A DNA stretch of 60,708 nucleotides from JAKSCF01 sp028279945 (GCA_028279945.1 JANQMT010000209.1:1-60708); one strand, 5' to 3'; numbered from the stretch's first letter, positions 26,369-35,763 are shown. Numbers and translations are program-made. The notes: generated by a model from the sequence alone, not told the origin.

Positions 26369-26425
26369 ATCCTTTTCTAAAATACCTTGGTATTTCAGAA
26401 AAGGATACCAGCTAGTAGCTGGTAT
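26369..26425 (-). terminator. Two stacked hairpins after tctC
   Basis: Arms 26369-26386 and 26389-26406 pair over 18 bp with one mismatch; a second stem ATACCAGCTA/TAGCTGGTAT spans 26405-26425. They separate tctC from the downstream permease genes and probably stabilise the tctC mRNA or give partial termination. Confidence 0.65.
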
Positions 26426-26428
26426 TAG

Positions 26429-27415
26429 TTATTGGGGAGTAAGTCCTAACCTTTCTATGACCGTTTTGGTTTCGGTAGTTTCATTGGTCAGTTTCTCTAT
26501 AACGGTCTCTGCCGGTATAGGACTTAGGGTTAAGTTGGTATTTTCTGCAAATTTTATAATTTCAGGATCTTGCATCATAGCACCAAATTTTTCTTTTAAT
26601 ACTTCTTGAACCTCTTCAGGTGTTCCGTCGGGTACCAATATGAATTTCCATACGCTGAAATCTAAATCGTATCCCATTTCTTTGAAAGTAGGTACATCTG
26701 GAATTAAATCAAAACGCTCCGGTGAAAATATTCCTATGAATCTGAAAGTGCCATTTTCAACATGAGGAATTAATTCCCCGGGATGGGCTGCAATGATATC
26801 TACATGTCCGCCCAGCAAAGCGGTGATAGCACCTGCTCCACCTTTTTCCGGAATATGATCCGCTTCGATTCCCAAGGCACCGTACAATCCGGCTTGAGAC
26901 AGATGGGGCAGCCCGCCTGTTCCCGATGATGCATATTTTACGCTGCCTTTTGCTTTCAGATCGTCTGCTGTGTATATGTCTGAATCAGCAGGTACGACGA
27001 CTGCAATAGGCTCATAAGATAAGCCTATAATGGCTTCAAAGTCTTCCAAAGTATAATCCACTTCTCGCATAAAAGGTTGTGCCGTAAATACGCCTACCGC
27101 ATTTAACATGATGGTGTATCCATCCGGGTCAGCACCTTTTACTTCTGTTGTAGCAATGGTTCCACCGGCACCATCACGATTGACGACGATTAAAGGTTGT
27201 CCCAAATGTTTTTCAGCAATGGAACTCAGGGCACGGGCCATTTGATCCGAGCTTCCTCCAGCCGACCAAGGAACAATAAATGTAATAGGCTTTTCCGGAT
27301 AAGCAGGACCTTCTTCCGGCGGTGTTGATTCGGCCTCTTCTCCTTCATTACATCCTGTAAGTCCAACGGATAAAATTAATACCATCATGAGCAAAAATAC
27401 AAGTATCTTTTTCAA
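26429..27415 (-). CDS. tctC: Tripartite tricarboxylate transporter, substrate-binding lipoprotein TctC
   Basis: 328 aa; signal sequence with lipobox GLTGC (Cys22), then YPEKPITFIVPWSAGGSSDQMARAL, which is the hallmark TctC opening, and VVNRDGAGGTIATTEV. Captures the acid outside the membrane for TctAB. Followed by two hairpins, consistent with higher expression than the permease. Confidence 0.92.
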   Translation of the reverse strand: MKKILVFLLMMVLILSVGLTGCNEGEEAESTPPEEGPAYPEKPITFIVPWSAGGSSDQMARALSSIAEKHLGQPLIVVNRDGAGGTIATTEVKGADPDGYTIMLNAVGVFTAQPFMREVDYTLEDFEAIIGLSYEPIAVVVPADSDIYTADDLKAKGSVKYASSGTGGLPHLSQAGLYGALGIEADHIPEKGGAGAITALLGGHVDIIAAHPGELIPHVENGTFRFIGIFSPERFDLIPDVPTFKEMGYDLDFSVWKFILVPDGTPEEVQEVLKEKFGAMMQDPEIIKFAENTNLTLSPIPAETVIEKLTNETTETKTVIERLGLTPQ

Positions 27416-27507
27416 TTCTAACTCCTCCCTTTTTTAAGTTACGTTTAATAATATTATTAATTGCAGGAACTTAAAAGTTCCGTACAAATTAATACAAAGG
27501 ATTTTAT

Positions 27508-28230
27508 TTACTTGCCCAATATAAATAGAATGCCCAATATGACCATTATCACGCTGATCATGTTTTTTAATACGCTCTGGTCGATTTTTTCAAATATTGC
27601 AAGCCCTATTAACGTTCCCAATAGGGTCCCCAGACCGCCGCTTGCTGCATAACCCATGGTTTGCGTATTGAGATTACCATGAAATCCATGTAATATCACC
27701 GATATGCATGCTCTTACGAAAAAACTGAAATCTAATGTGGCTTTATAATTTTCCTTTTCAGGTAATGCATAGAGATAATATATCACCAGTGGAGGACCTC
27801 CGGTTCCAAACATCCCTCCTAATATCCCGCTTACGCTTCCTGCTGCAATACCATTTTTTAACGTCGTTTTTACTTCTATTGTCTTTTTATTATTGATATA
27901 GGTGATAACGGATAAAACCACAATGGTATATCCCAAGATTTCTTTCAATATCGCTTGATTGGAAAATAAGAGTATGTACACCCCTATGGGTGTAAGTGCT
28001 ACAGATGCCATCACCGGCACTGCTGCTGTTTTATACTCTATATGCTCCCTATATTTGTACATGCTGTAACCGGAAGCTATAATATTTTGCATGGATACCA
28101 CAAGAGATGCCAGCTCCAAAGGTATGACCAGCGGTAAAAAAAGCATGACAGTGAGTGCGTATCCAAAACCTGACATTCCCTGTACCACGGCTCCGCCAAT
28201 ACATATTATAAATATTAAAATCTGCTCCAT
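27508..28230 (-). CDS. TauE/SafE-family membrane transporter
   Basis: 240 aa, about eight membrane segments in two repeats; GGAVVQGMSGFGYAL and the second-half GGMFGTGGPPLVIYYLY are TauE/SafE motifs. Family members export sulfite or organosulfur anions. Its presence in the operon could mean the substrate carries a sulfo group or that it exports an acid; not decidable here. Confidence 0.85.
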   Translation of the reverse strand: MEQILIFIICIGGAVVQGMSGFGYALTVMLFLPLVIPLELASLVVSMQNIIASGYSMYKYREHIEYKTAAVPVMASVALTPIGVYILLFSNQAILKEILGYTIVVLSVITYINNKKTIEVKTTLKNGIAAGSVSGILGGMFGTGGPPLVIYYLYALPEKENYKATLDFSFFVRACISVILHGFHGNLNTQTMGYAASGGLGTLLGTLIGLAIFEKIDQSVLKNMISVIMVILGILFILGK

Positions 28231-28279
28231 AATTAAGGTTCCTTAATGACCATCCGTCTATTTTTTATACTGCTTTAGC

Positions 28280-29200
28280 TTATACATATCGATAAATTAT
28301 GTTTTTAAGTCCCTGGGGTTGAAAAGCAATAGGTGCTGTGAATTTTGTCAGCGCTACCAGCCCTCCGTCTATACTGTCAATGCCCGCTATCATGGCCGCA
28401 TTTTCCTCTTTCAATCCACCGCCGTAGACCACAGGCAGCTCATATCCTAAAATAGTTTTTGAGATTTCTTTTATATATGAAGATACAAATGATATGTAGG
28501 CTTCTTCTGGAGGTGTTTTTCCTGGGCCAATGGCCCAAATCGGTTCATATCCTATTACCATTTCATTTTCTTTGATTATGCCCTTTACGTCCTTTAAACA
28601 TATCTCCAGTTGTTTTTTTATGACTTTTTTTATTCTATCTTTTTGTTCTTCAAAAGAGCCCTCTCCTTTTTCTTCCGCACTTTCTCCTATACATAAAAGG
28701 ACATTGATGTCTCTTCTTAAAGCACATTTGACTTCACTGTTGATTATGCGGTTGACGGCTTCACCGACTTTTGCTGCTAACCCTTCCACTTCCAGAGGCA
28801 TAAAAGCATTCATGATGTCTTCTTTATCTCTTCTTTCTTCGGAATGACCTATGATGGACCAGCGACATCCCATGTTTGCAACAGCCGCCGCCGGCAGATT
28901 GGTGGTAAATGCTCCGAAGTTTTTACCTTCCTCGATGTCGTCTTTGTAAACCCCTTGACTGCCGATATATAAATTCATGACATCCGGTGCAGGATATGTA
29001 TTCAATTGGTCTATTGCAGGCAATATCAAACTCTCCGGTAATAAATATATGATTTCCATATCTTTGATATTTCCAATACTATTTTTACGGCTTTCATCCA
29101 TTACCCATTCAATCCATTGTTTAGGATTGCTCATGGGACAAATGCCCCCTCTGCCTGTATCCACATCAAATCGTTTTAAATTGATAAATATCTTTTTCAC
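28280..29200 (-). CDS. Triose-phosphate-isomerase paralogue
   Basis: 306 aa against about 250 for glycolytic TPI. Catalytic elements are visible: INLKRFDVDTG (Lys), IGHSERR (His) and VIGYEPIWAIG (Glu); the phosphate loop is YGGGLKEEN. Extra length lies in the N-terminal half. Paralogues in catabolic operons isomerise other ketose phosphates (for example L-erythrulose-1-phosphate isomerase), so a dedicated isomerase is likelier than housekeeping TPI, particularly under LacI control here. Confidence 0.8.
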   Translation of the reverse strand: MKKIFINLKRFDVDTGRGGICPMSNPKQWIEWVMDESRKNSIGNIKDMEIIYLLPESLILPAIDQLNTYPAPDVMNLYIGSQGVYKDDIEEGKNFGAFTTNLPAAAVANMGCRWSIIGHSEERRDKEDIMNAFMPLEVEGLAAKVGEAVNRIINSEVKCALRRDINVLLCIGESAEEKGEGSFEEQKDRIKKVIKKQLEICLKDVKGIIKENEMVIGYEPIWAIGPGKTPPEEAYISFVSSYIKEISKTILGYELPVVYGGGLKEENAAMIAGIDSIDGGLVALTKFTAPIAFQPQGLKNIIYRYV

Positions 29201-29241
29201 TTAATCCTCCTCCTTATTGGTACACCTATATTCAGATGTGC

Positions 29242-30687
29242 TTATTTTGCCATATCAAGGTGAACGGCTGCTGTTTTAAAAGTCTTAGGAAGCGCTAATA
29301 TTTTAGGGGTATGGCCTACATATTTTTTAGCATCCTCTAAAGCCTCCGCAAATGTGGCTCTGGTCTTCATCCCCATGCCTCTGGCATAACCCGGCTCATA
29401 TGCACCTACACAATAAATGGCACTGGAATGTTTTTCAGCTAAATGCCCGCAGCTCATCATACTAAATGCATGGTATGGATGATACGCATAATTGAATCTA
29501 TATTGATCCGTATATTTTTTCTCCATGGCAAAATACTCACCGTGCTCCGCCATATCGGGAAGATGATTATGATAGTCTCTTTGAAACAGTTCATATGTGG
29601 GTCTATATGAAGGAAATTCCTCATCATGGAAATATCCGTTACATATGGATGAGAATATGATCACACAATTTTCTTTTAAGACCCTCTTATGCCTTATAAC
29701 CTGCGCAGATACCGCTTGCATGATGAAAATAGGATTGGTGCCCATTCCGTTTCCGTAATGGAAAGCCTGAGGCATGCCGAACATCATGATATCGTATGGT
29801 TCCTTTGCAAAAGCTACATTGGTTCTTTTATCCGCTACCTGCCATGAGATGGGCTGCATTTTTTCCGCATATCCGGAAAAAACAGCTATTTGTCTGGCTT
29901 TTGTATCTAAAACCGCATCGCACATAAAAAATTTCTTTCCCATCTTTTCTTCCATGTGCATGCTGATAGAATCAAATTTTCTTCTCATCAAACTCTTATT
30001 GCTGACAGGTGTGAAATCATCTCTGTGCATGACATGGGGTACATGATGAGATGCTATAGATTTCCAATGGGTTATTCCGGTTGCCGTATGTTTATATCCA
30101 CCTGAATATCCTCCGTAAGGATTACCAAGGGTATGGCCTATACATACAGCCAAATCCGATTCATAGACTTCTTTATTCATTATGACAGGATTGCTTTGAA
30201 CATCACATCCCAAATCCACCAGATTATGATCATCTTCGCTGTCGTGATTAACGATTTGCCCTGACCACCAATATTGATTAAATATATCCTCTCCTAATAT
30301 CCTTTGTATTTCAGCTTTCGTATTCTTTCTATGAAGTCCGTTGCTGCAAATCAGTTTTATGTCCGAATGTCTGACCCCTGCTTTGATACACTCTTCAATA
30401 ATAATGGGAATAGATATTTTTCTATGAGAGGTTTCATGCTCTCCACCTTTAACTCTATCGGGAAAAATGATGGCCACTTTAGAGCCTTCTTTGACCAATT
30501 GACTGATTGGTTCCATACCGATGGGGTTTAAGATAGATTCCCTGGTTTTATCGACGATATGGTCGAAGGGAATATAATCTGGATCTGGAATCGTTTCTCC
30601 GGGTACAAATACATCTGTTTCATCTCGCGGTAATTCTCCCCGCATTATTCCCTGTCCGTATTCAAAATCTACTTGGATCGTGTTCAT
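29242..30687 (-). CDS. LarA-family nickel-type racemase/epimerase
   Basis: 481 aa from the ATG at 30685-30687, 7 nt after GGAG (an in-frame start 13 codons earlier lacks a ribosome site). CSNGLHRKNT, VCIGHTLGNPYGGYSGGYKHTATG and MFGMPQAFHYGNGMG correspond to the cofactor- and substrate-binding His/Lys regions of lactate racemase LarA. First structural gene after the operon promoter. Probably epimerises the imported hydroxy acid or sugar acid at C2. The nickel-pincer cofactor genes must be elsewhere. Confidence 0.75.
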   Translation of the reverse strand: MNTIQVDFEYGQGIMRGELPRDETDVFVPGETIPDPDYIPFDHIVDKTRESILNPIGMEPISQLVKEGSKVAIIFPDRVKGGEHETSHRKISIPIIIEECIKAGVRHSDIKLICSNGLHRKNTKAEIQRILGEDIFNQYWWSGQIVNHDSEDDHNLVDLGCDVQSNPVIMNKEVYESDLAVCIGHTLGNPYGGYSGGYKHTATGITHWKSIASHHVPHVMHRDDFTPVSNKSLMRRKFDSISMHMEEKMGKKFFMCDAVLDTKARQIAVFSGYAEKMQPISWQVADKRTNVAFAKEPYDIMMFGMPQAFHYGNGMGTNPIFIMQAVSAQVIRHKRVLKENCVIIFSSICNGYFHDEEFPSYRPTYELFQRDYHNHLPDMAEHGEYFAMEKKYTDQYRFNYAYHPYHAFSMMSCGHLAEKHSSAIYCVGAYEPGYARGMGMKTRATFAEALEDAKKYVGHTPKILALPKTFKTAAVHLDMAK

Positions 30688-30735
30688 AATCGTTCTCCTA
30701 TCCCTATCAACTTTTTCTATCTCCAAACTAATTGC

Positions 30736-30749
30736 TCCAAACGTTTGGA
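30736..30749. promoter_or_regulatory. LacI operator of the acid catabolic operon
   Basis: Perfect palindrome TCCAAACGTTTGGA, 7 bp downstream of the -10 box of the promoter at 30757; a second identical site precedes the regulator gene. Confidence 0.85.
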
Positions 30750-30756
30750 TATTTTT

Positions 30757-30784
30757 ATATTATCACATATATTTTTTTTGTCAA
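30757..30784 (-). promoter_or_regulatory. Promoter of the acid catabolic operon
   Basis: TTGACA (30779-30784), 16-nt spacer, TAATAT (30757-30762) on the minus strand, directly abutting the operator. Confidence 0.7.
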
Positions 30785-30788
30785 ACAA

Positions 30789-30812
30789 AAAATGATCCCT
30801 TACGGAATCATT
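30789..30812 (-). terminator. Terminator of the LacI regulator gene
   Basis: Minus-strand stem AAATGATTCC-GUAA-GGGATCATTT followed by TTTG, between the regulator stop and the operon promoter. Confidence 0.7.
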
Positions 30813-30855
30813 TCTTACTTAATTTATTTTATTGGTGGACGATATTGTCAATCTA

Positions 30856-31917
30856 TTAGCCGGATATTGCTCTGCAGCTGTCTCTTTCTATTAAATTAAA
30901 AGGAATTTCAACTCTAACCGGTAAATTTGTTTCTCCTTCAATCCTTTCCACCAGCATTTTAACTGCATATCTTCCCAGTTCTTCTTTTACTACATCGATG
31001 GTTGTAAGCGCCGGAGTAAAATATTGAGCCATGTCAATATTGTCGATACTGATAACAGATATATCATCGGGAACTCCGATATTTTTCTCATGCATTGCTT
31101 TTATGCTCCCCATAGCCACAAAATCATTAGCACAGAAAAAAGCTGTGGGCAATTCTTGATGGCTTTCAATATATTTTTTCATAGAAGTATGTCCGGATTC
31201 TGCATTGAGTGGGGAATCTATAACCAATTGAGGATTCAGTTGAATATTATTAAGCTTGAGGGTATCGCAATAGGCTTCATACCTGTGCTCATTAACCAGC
31301 TTGATATCTTCTCTCTCATTGACTTCTCCTATAAATCCAATTTGGGTATGCCCCAGGCTTATTAAATATTCAAGGGCAACTTTAGTGGCTTTATATCCGT
31401 CACAAATGACTTCACTAAATCCACCGTCCATATAGTTGACCCCTGCATAGACTAAATTTTTAATGTGTTTCTTAAAAAAATCCAATGTTTCATTATTGTA
31501 TCTGCCCAATAAAATAGCACCATCAACGGGATTATACATCAGGTTATTATATAAAGCCGAAAAGCTCATATCCGTTGATGAAAATGAGTAGGCAACAACG
31601 TATCCTCTTTTATGGATTTCATCGGCAATCCCTCTTGATATGGATGCAAAAAATGGGTCATTAAAAACACCGTTCATAGCTGCCGATATACACCCAATGG
31701 CCTTGGTTAAAACCGGTGCCTCCTCCTCGTTATACACATTATTTATTAGATTTCTCGCATTTTGATTGGGCGTGTAGCCTAATTCTTTAACGATTTTCCA
31801 TACTTTATCACTTGTAGACTTGCTGGCCGGCTTGGTCATATCATTATTGATTATCCTGGATACGGTAGATATTGAAACATTGGCCTCCCTTGCAATATCT
31901 TTTAAAGTAACTGTCAC
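30856..31917 (-). CDS. LacI-family regulator of the acid catabolic operon
   Basis: 353 aa. Helix-turn-helix TLKDIAREANVSISTVSRIIN at residues 4-24; effector-binding domain AIGCISAAMNGVFNDPFFASI to VVKEELGRYAVKMLVERI. GTG start (31915-31917) 7 nt after GGAGG. Two TCCAAACGTTTGGA palindromes, one before this gene and one before the operon, indicate control of both; effector unknown. Confidence 0.9.
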   Translation of the reverse strand: MTVTLKDIAREANVSISTVSRIINNDMTKPASKSTSDKVWKIVKELGYTPNQNARNLINNVYNEEEAPVLTKAIGCISAAMNGVFNDPFFASISRGIADEIHKRGYVVAYSFSSTDMSFSALYNNLMYNPVDGAILLGRYNNETLDFFKKHIKNLVYAGVNYMDGGFSEVICDGYKATKVALEYLISLGHTQIGFIGEVNEREDIKLVNEHRYEAYCDTLKLNNIQLNPQLVIDSPLNAESGHTSMKKYIESHQELPTAFFCANDFVAMGSIKAMHEKNIGVPDDISVISIDNIDMAQYFTPALTTIDVVKEELGRYAVKMLVERIEGETNLPVRVEIPFNLIERDSCRAISG

Positions 31918-31965
31918 TTCATTTCCTCCATTTTAATGCTGTTAATTGCATTCTCATTAAATTCA

Positions 31966-31981
31966 ATCCAAACGTTTGGAT
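31966..31981. promoter_or_regulatory. LacI operator before the regulator gene
   Basis: ATCCAAACGTTTGGAT, perfect 16-bp palindrome identical at its core to 30736-30749; implies autoregulation. Confidence 0.82.
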
Positions 31982-32057
31982 TTCTCTAATATTAACATGT
32001 ATAAAATATTATGTCAACAAAGTGCCATTATACTATTCCAATATTGCCATATATTCA

Positions 32058-32153
32058 TCATACTTCTGTACCAAAGTCAACTTCACCAGGTGCATAATCT
32101 TTGGATACTCTTATAGCTTTACTATTTCCCCATTTTTTTATAGTTGTCTACAT
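32058..32153 (-). pseudogene. Remnant of a second mazE-type antitoxin gene
   Basis: Reads as the intact antitoxin at 36084 but with codon 2 changed from CAG to TAG, an internal deletion joining KAIRV to KDYAPGEVDFG and loss of KSEG near the end. Flanking DNA, including the ribosome site and the promoter region to about 32235, is almost the same as at 36345-36432. Clearly non-functional. Confidence 0.8.
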
Positions 32154-32224
32154 TTTTCACCTCCTATAATTAATTTTAATTATAGTTCACTTATTTATTT
32201 CATCTCAGTAAAATCTTTAACCTA

Positions 32225-32752
32225 CTAAACGCTCATTTCATAATACAGATTCTTTGACTTATTGAAAGCAACCAGAAAACAAATAGCTACTATTAAACAC
32301 ACAACAATGCAAACTGCAGCTGCTGCTGGGATCAACAGTAAAACAAAGGACACGACATTGAGAACAGCAAGAAGTGTCCATGTGGATTTAAGACTGTCCC
32401 CATTCAAAAGTATGTTATATTTACCTTCCATCTCTTTTACTCCCATAACAATGTTATAGGAAATATACAGAGAAATGATAGTAGACACAATGGCAAGGAT
32501 ATAGGACATAGCACCTAATGACGCAGAAATACCGAACAAATCTATTAAATACAGAATGCCGGTATAAACAACCATACCGGTTGCATATGGCTTAGCCTTC
32601 ATAAACAGCTGGCTTTCCCAAGCCATTTCTTTCAACCCGTTTATCATAACGATATAACCTAGAAAGTCTGGAATCAGGCCAATCTGTGAGTTGCCATGAT
32701 TCAGGTTAAAATCTAGAAATATCATGAGAAACCCGATAAATATGTTTTTCAT
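32225..32752 (-). CDS. Small integral membrane protein of unknown function
   Basis: 175 aa from the ATG at 32750-32752 (MKNIFIGFLMIF), preceded by AAAGGAG; an upstream in-frame ATG at 32842 has no ribosome site. Five or so hydrophobic segments; a conserved-looking GLIPDFLGYIVMINGLKEM after the first helix is seen in Firmicute membrane proteins I cannot name. Its 3' end and 5' flank recur as a scar at 36432, showing this gene was deleted from a second copy of the block. Confidence 0.6.
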   Translation of the reverse strand: MKNIFIGFLMIFLDFNLNHGNSQIGLIPDFLGYIVMINGLKEMAWESQLFMKAKPYATGMVVYTGILYLIDLFGISASLGAMSYILAIVSTIISLYISYNIVMGVKEMEGKYNILLNGDSLKSTWTLLAVLNVVSFVLLLIPAAAAVCIVVCLIVAICFLVAFNKSKNLYYEMSV

Positions 32753-33042
32753 TTTATGCACTCCTTTTTCTTGCTGTATCATTTTCAATAGATTATAACT
32801 AATATGCATCTGGATTTCAAATCCCTTAAAATTATCAATCACAGCGGGGTAAAAAAACCATTAAACAACTAATCATTTAACGGATTTACATTTCAATATA
32901 TAATCCCTTCTTTCCTTTTGAATAACTACAACATTTATATAAACGTTTTTATAAATAATGTCTGCTCTCTGCTTGTAATCACAAACATTCAGCCACGAAA
33001 ATCGGGGCTGAGGTTATCGAAAAAAAAAACTATTTTTTTCAT

Positions 33043-33774
33043 TTATTCTTTTAGTTCTGTTACCGTTTCTTTATAATATATGAATTGTTGTTTGCCTAAT
33101 TTGGTATATCGAGTTATTTTTAGTGGAATCGACCCATAGTTTATAGGTCTATTTTCTTTTCCATGTGCTTCAATAAAAAAATGTTTTTCAGCATATTCAT
33201 TGTATTGATTTTCTTTTATAAATTTGTTTACATAATGTATAGGTTTAGTTTCTATTTTTCCGTTATAGTTATAATAGGTTATCATTGCCATCATTACAAA
33301 TGCAGTTACTAATAAAATTACTCTTTTTACTGTTTTCTTGTATTCTGTAATATCACTAAAATATCTTGAATTTACTCCAGCAACTCCTGCTATAATAGCT
33401 ATATGGTGTTTATACATAGAGTGTTTTACTATTATTACGTAACAAATGGCGATCAAAATAATCTCAAGCAAATATAATAAGTAATATATAAGAAAGTGCT
33501 TATTTGTTAATACCTTTAGTATTTTTTTGTTAAAGAAAGACATTGAAACCAGTAAAACCCCTATAGTAACATTAATAAGCCAATCTATAGTGGTATCTGT
33601 TGTTTTATAAAACAAAATTATACCTGCTAATGAAATAGGAATATGCCCTCCCATTAGCAATGCATATTTATATTTTTTACTTTCTTTATCTATTTTCCCT
33701 AAATACTCATAGAAATATAAAAAAAGATATACTATTGCTGCTATTATTGCACATACTCCCATCACTATTACCAT
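33043..33774 (-). CDS. Hypothetical membrane protein
   Basis: 243 aa from the ATG at 33772-33774, which follows AGGAGG; an earlier in-frame start at 33810 would swallow that site. About six membrane segments, then a 70-residue soluble, Tyr- and Lys-rich tail (from HYVNKFIKENQYNEYAEK). Function not recognised. Lies downstream of the lipoprotein gene on the same strand, 61 bp apart, so they may share a transcript. Confidence 0.6.
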   Translation of the reverse strand: MVIVMGVCAIIAAIVYLFLYFYEYLGKIDKESKKYKYALLMGGHIPISLAGIILFYKTTDTTIDWLINVTIGVLLVSMSFFNKKILKVLTNKHFLIYYLLYLLEIILIAICYVIIVKHSMYKHHIAIIAGVAGVNSRYFSDITEYKKTVKRVILLVTAFVMMAMITYYNYNGKIETKPIHYVNKFIKENQYNEYAEKHFFIEAHGKENRPINYGSIPLKITRYTKLGKQQFIYYKETVTELKE

Positions 33775-33871
33775 GATAACCTCCTCAAGAGTGCTTCTTA
33801 AATTGTCCAATCTTAGATTGCTTCAACTTTTGGTAAATAATTAAGAATTCAGAAGTGAAGCCTAACGCAGT

Positions 33872-35419
33872 TTACCCATAATAATCAAATCGAGTAAATA
33901 CCCATTTGCCATCAATTTTTTCATAAATAAATAAGTATTCTGTTGTGTACTCTACTACCTTTAAATCAGAAGAGTAATAGTAATCAACGTATGTAGCATA
34001 TACAATTTTATTATCTATATATTCTTTAATTTCAGACCTACTTTCTCCCATATAAATATCCGAACCTCTATCTCCACCACAAAAATAAAGTTTGTTATCA
34101 ACGTTTTGTACTCTATCTGAGTTGAAAAAATTATGTTCATTAATTAATTCATTAGAAAAATGACTTCGTATGTACGATTCAAACTCATCATAGTTATCAA
34201 TATAATCAACAATTACTCTATGATAAACACGTCCATCAATTTTTATGGTATCTTCCCAATCACTTCTCGGGGCACTTAGGTCATACCAATCAAGTATCTC
34301 AAATGCTGACCCAATGACAAAATGAGGAGGAATCTCTATAATTTCATCAACATTTACTGCCGATTCTAAAGCTATAGTGGCTTCTCGTTGTTTAGATTTC
34401 ATTGTTTCATAATCATGATAAAATATAGAACTTTCTTTAAGATATAAGCTGCCATCTTCACGAGCATATATCTCATAACCTATATCTTTTACCTCTTGAA
34501 AAACTTCGTATTGTTTTATATATTTTTCCTCCTCTGGTTCGGTTTCTTCTCTTGCCTCATAATAATAGAACTCTCCTTGCCTAAGATCCTCTACTGTAGT
34601 ATCTTTTAAAAAATGTTCTTGGTTATTTTTTTCTATTTTCATTAATTCCAAGATTTGTTTATCCATCTTTTCTTTTTCATCATCACACATAAAATCTTCA
34701 TAGTTATAAAATAACTCAAGGGTGTGAGTCAATTGACTTTTTGGTAACCATTTATAATTTAAGTAGTCTTCTAAAATTTTATTACCGTATTTTTCTTCTA
34801 AATAGCCTTCACTAATCATACTAACATCTACTTTTTTGCTCTCTTCATTTAAGATACTATTATTATCAACTTTCTCAACATCTTTTGAAATCCCAGCAAC
34901 TTCATTCTTAAATATTTCATAGAAAAAGTTTGCAATCTCTACTAATCTTTTGTTCGAAATCTCTAATACTTCACCACTAAATTCTTTGTATTTGGGGTTA
35001 TCATAATCTGGCGCAGCATCAAATTCTTTTTTTATTACTTGTTTTTTCAGCATATCAATTTCTGCAAATACGTAGGGTCCATCTACGGCGCCCGTTACCG
35101 TTCCAGTTGCTTTTATAACTGAAAAACTTATTCTTTCATCTCTAGGCTCATACCTAGATGAGCCTTCATTTCTTTCTGAAAATTCTGGGATTCCTTTAAT
35201 ATTTGCAAAATAAATTGATAGTTCTTCGTCTTGAAACAATTCTATATACTGCCCTTCTTTATTGACTAATATTTTAGTTGTTTCATTTTGTTCGGTATCT
35301 TTTTCTAATACTATAACCCTTTCCTTATTATCTTCTATCTCAGTTTTTTCTTCTTGCACACAACTTGAACAAAATAAAACCATTAAAATTATTACCGACC
35401 CAATAATCGCTTTATACAT
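33872..35419 (-). CDS. Putative lipoprotein, C-terminal domain possibly IseA-like
   Basis: 515 aa. N-terminal signal with Cys20 after FCSS as a weak lipobox, then a long acidic, mainly soluble region. The last 110 residues (FESYIRSHFSNELINEHNFF..., YFCGGDRGSDIYMG, GKWVFTRFDYYG) recall the IseA/YoeB-type DL-endopeptidase inhibitor domain; this is from memory and uncertain. Would act at the outer membrane face or cell wall. Confidence 0.55.
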   Translation of the reverse strand: MYKAIIGSVIILMVLFCSSCVQEEKTEIEDNKERVIVLEKDTEQNETTKILVNKEGQYIELFQDEELSIYFANIKGIPEFSERNEGSSRYEPRDERISFSVIKATGTVTGAVDGPYVFAEIDMLKKQVIKKEFDAAPDYDNPKYKEFSGEVLEISNKRLVEIANFFYEIFKNEVAGISKDVEKVDNNSILNEESKKVDVSMISEGYLEEKYGNKILEDYLNYKWLPKSQLTHTLELFYNYEDFMCDDEKEKMDKQILELMKIEKNNQEHFLKDTTVEDLRQGEFYYYEAREETEPEEEKYIKQYEVFQEVKDIGYEIYAREDGSLYLKESSIFYHDYETMKSKQREATIALESAVNVDEIIEIPPHFVIGSAFEILDWYDLSAPRSDWEDTIKIDGRVYHRVIVDYIDNYDEFESYIRSHFSNELINEHNFFNSDRVQNVDNKLYFCGGDRGSDIYMGESRSEIKEYIDNKIVYATYVDYYYSSDLKVVEYTTEYLFIYEKIDGKWVFTRFDYYG

Positions 35420-35534
35420 TTTCTCCCCCTTGTACTTAACTCAAGTTTTTTCTAAATGTACTCACTCTATTTTATTATATTTCAATTCCAATAATTAACC
35501 TAGTTAGTACAACAGATATTATAAAACAAACATT

Positions 35535-35545
35535 AGGGACGGTTC
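35535..35545. repeat. Left copy of an 11-bp inverted repeat
   Basis: GGGACGGTTCT; exact reverse complement AGAACCGTCCC at 36588-36598. The pair brackets the CRISPR relic and mazEF. A related GGGACGGTGACT lies at 38041. Confidence 0.5.
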
Positions 35546-35563
35546 TTTTTGTTTGAGCTATAG

Positions 35564-35726
35564 ATTTACACTCCAATATGACTCTATTACAAACGGTATA
35601 CCATGCTTACATAAAAGCTTATTGTACGCTATTTACATTCCATTATGGCTTTATTACAAACACTTAAAAGAAAGCGAAAGTAACATTTTTGAAGAAAATT
35701 TACATTCCAATAGCTATATTACAAAC
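35564..35726 (-). CRISPR. Relic three-repeat CRISPR-like array without cas genes
   Basis: Repeats at 35564-35594, 35631-35661 and 35698-35726 (31, 31, 29 nt) begin ATTTACAYTCC and end TATTACAAAC on the plus strand. The two spacers between them (35595-35630, 35662-35697) are both exactly 36 nt, giving a 67-nt period. On the minus strand the repeat reads GTTTGTAATA...GTAAAT, an ending typical of clostridial type I-B repeats. The repeats differ at several positions and the third has lost two bases, so the array is decaying. No cas gene is in the window. Confidence 0.75.
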
Positions 35727-35763
35727 TCAATTTAGAACTACAGAAAGTAAAAATCTTAGAATA

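Noticed and set aside
28280..29200. Housekeeping glycolytic triose-phosphate isomerase
   Set aside because: About 50 residues longer than usual, inside a LacI-controlled catabolic operon and away from gap-pgk-eno type genes; a paralogue fits better, though activity on triose phosphate is not excluded.
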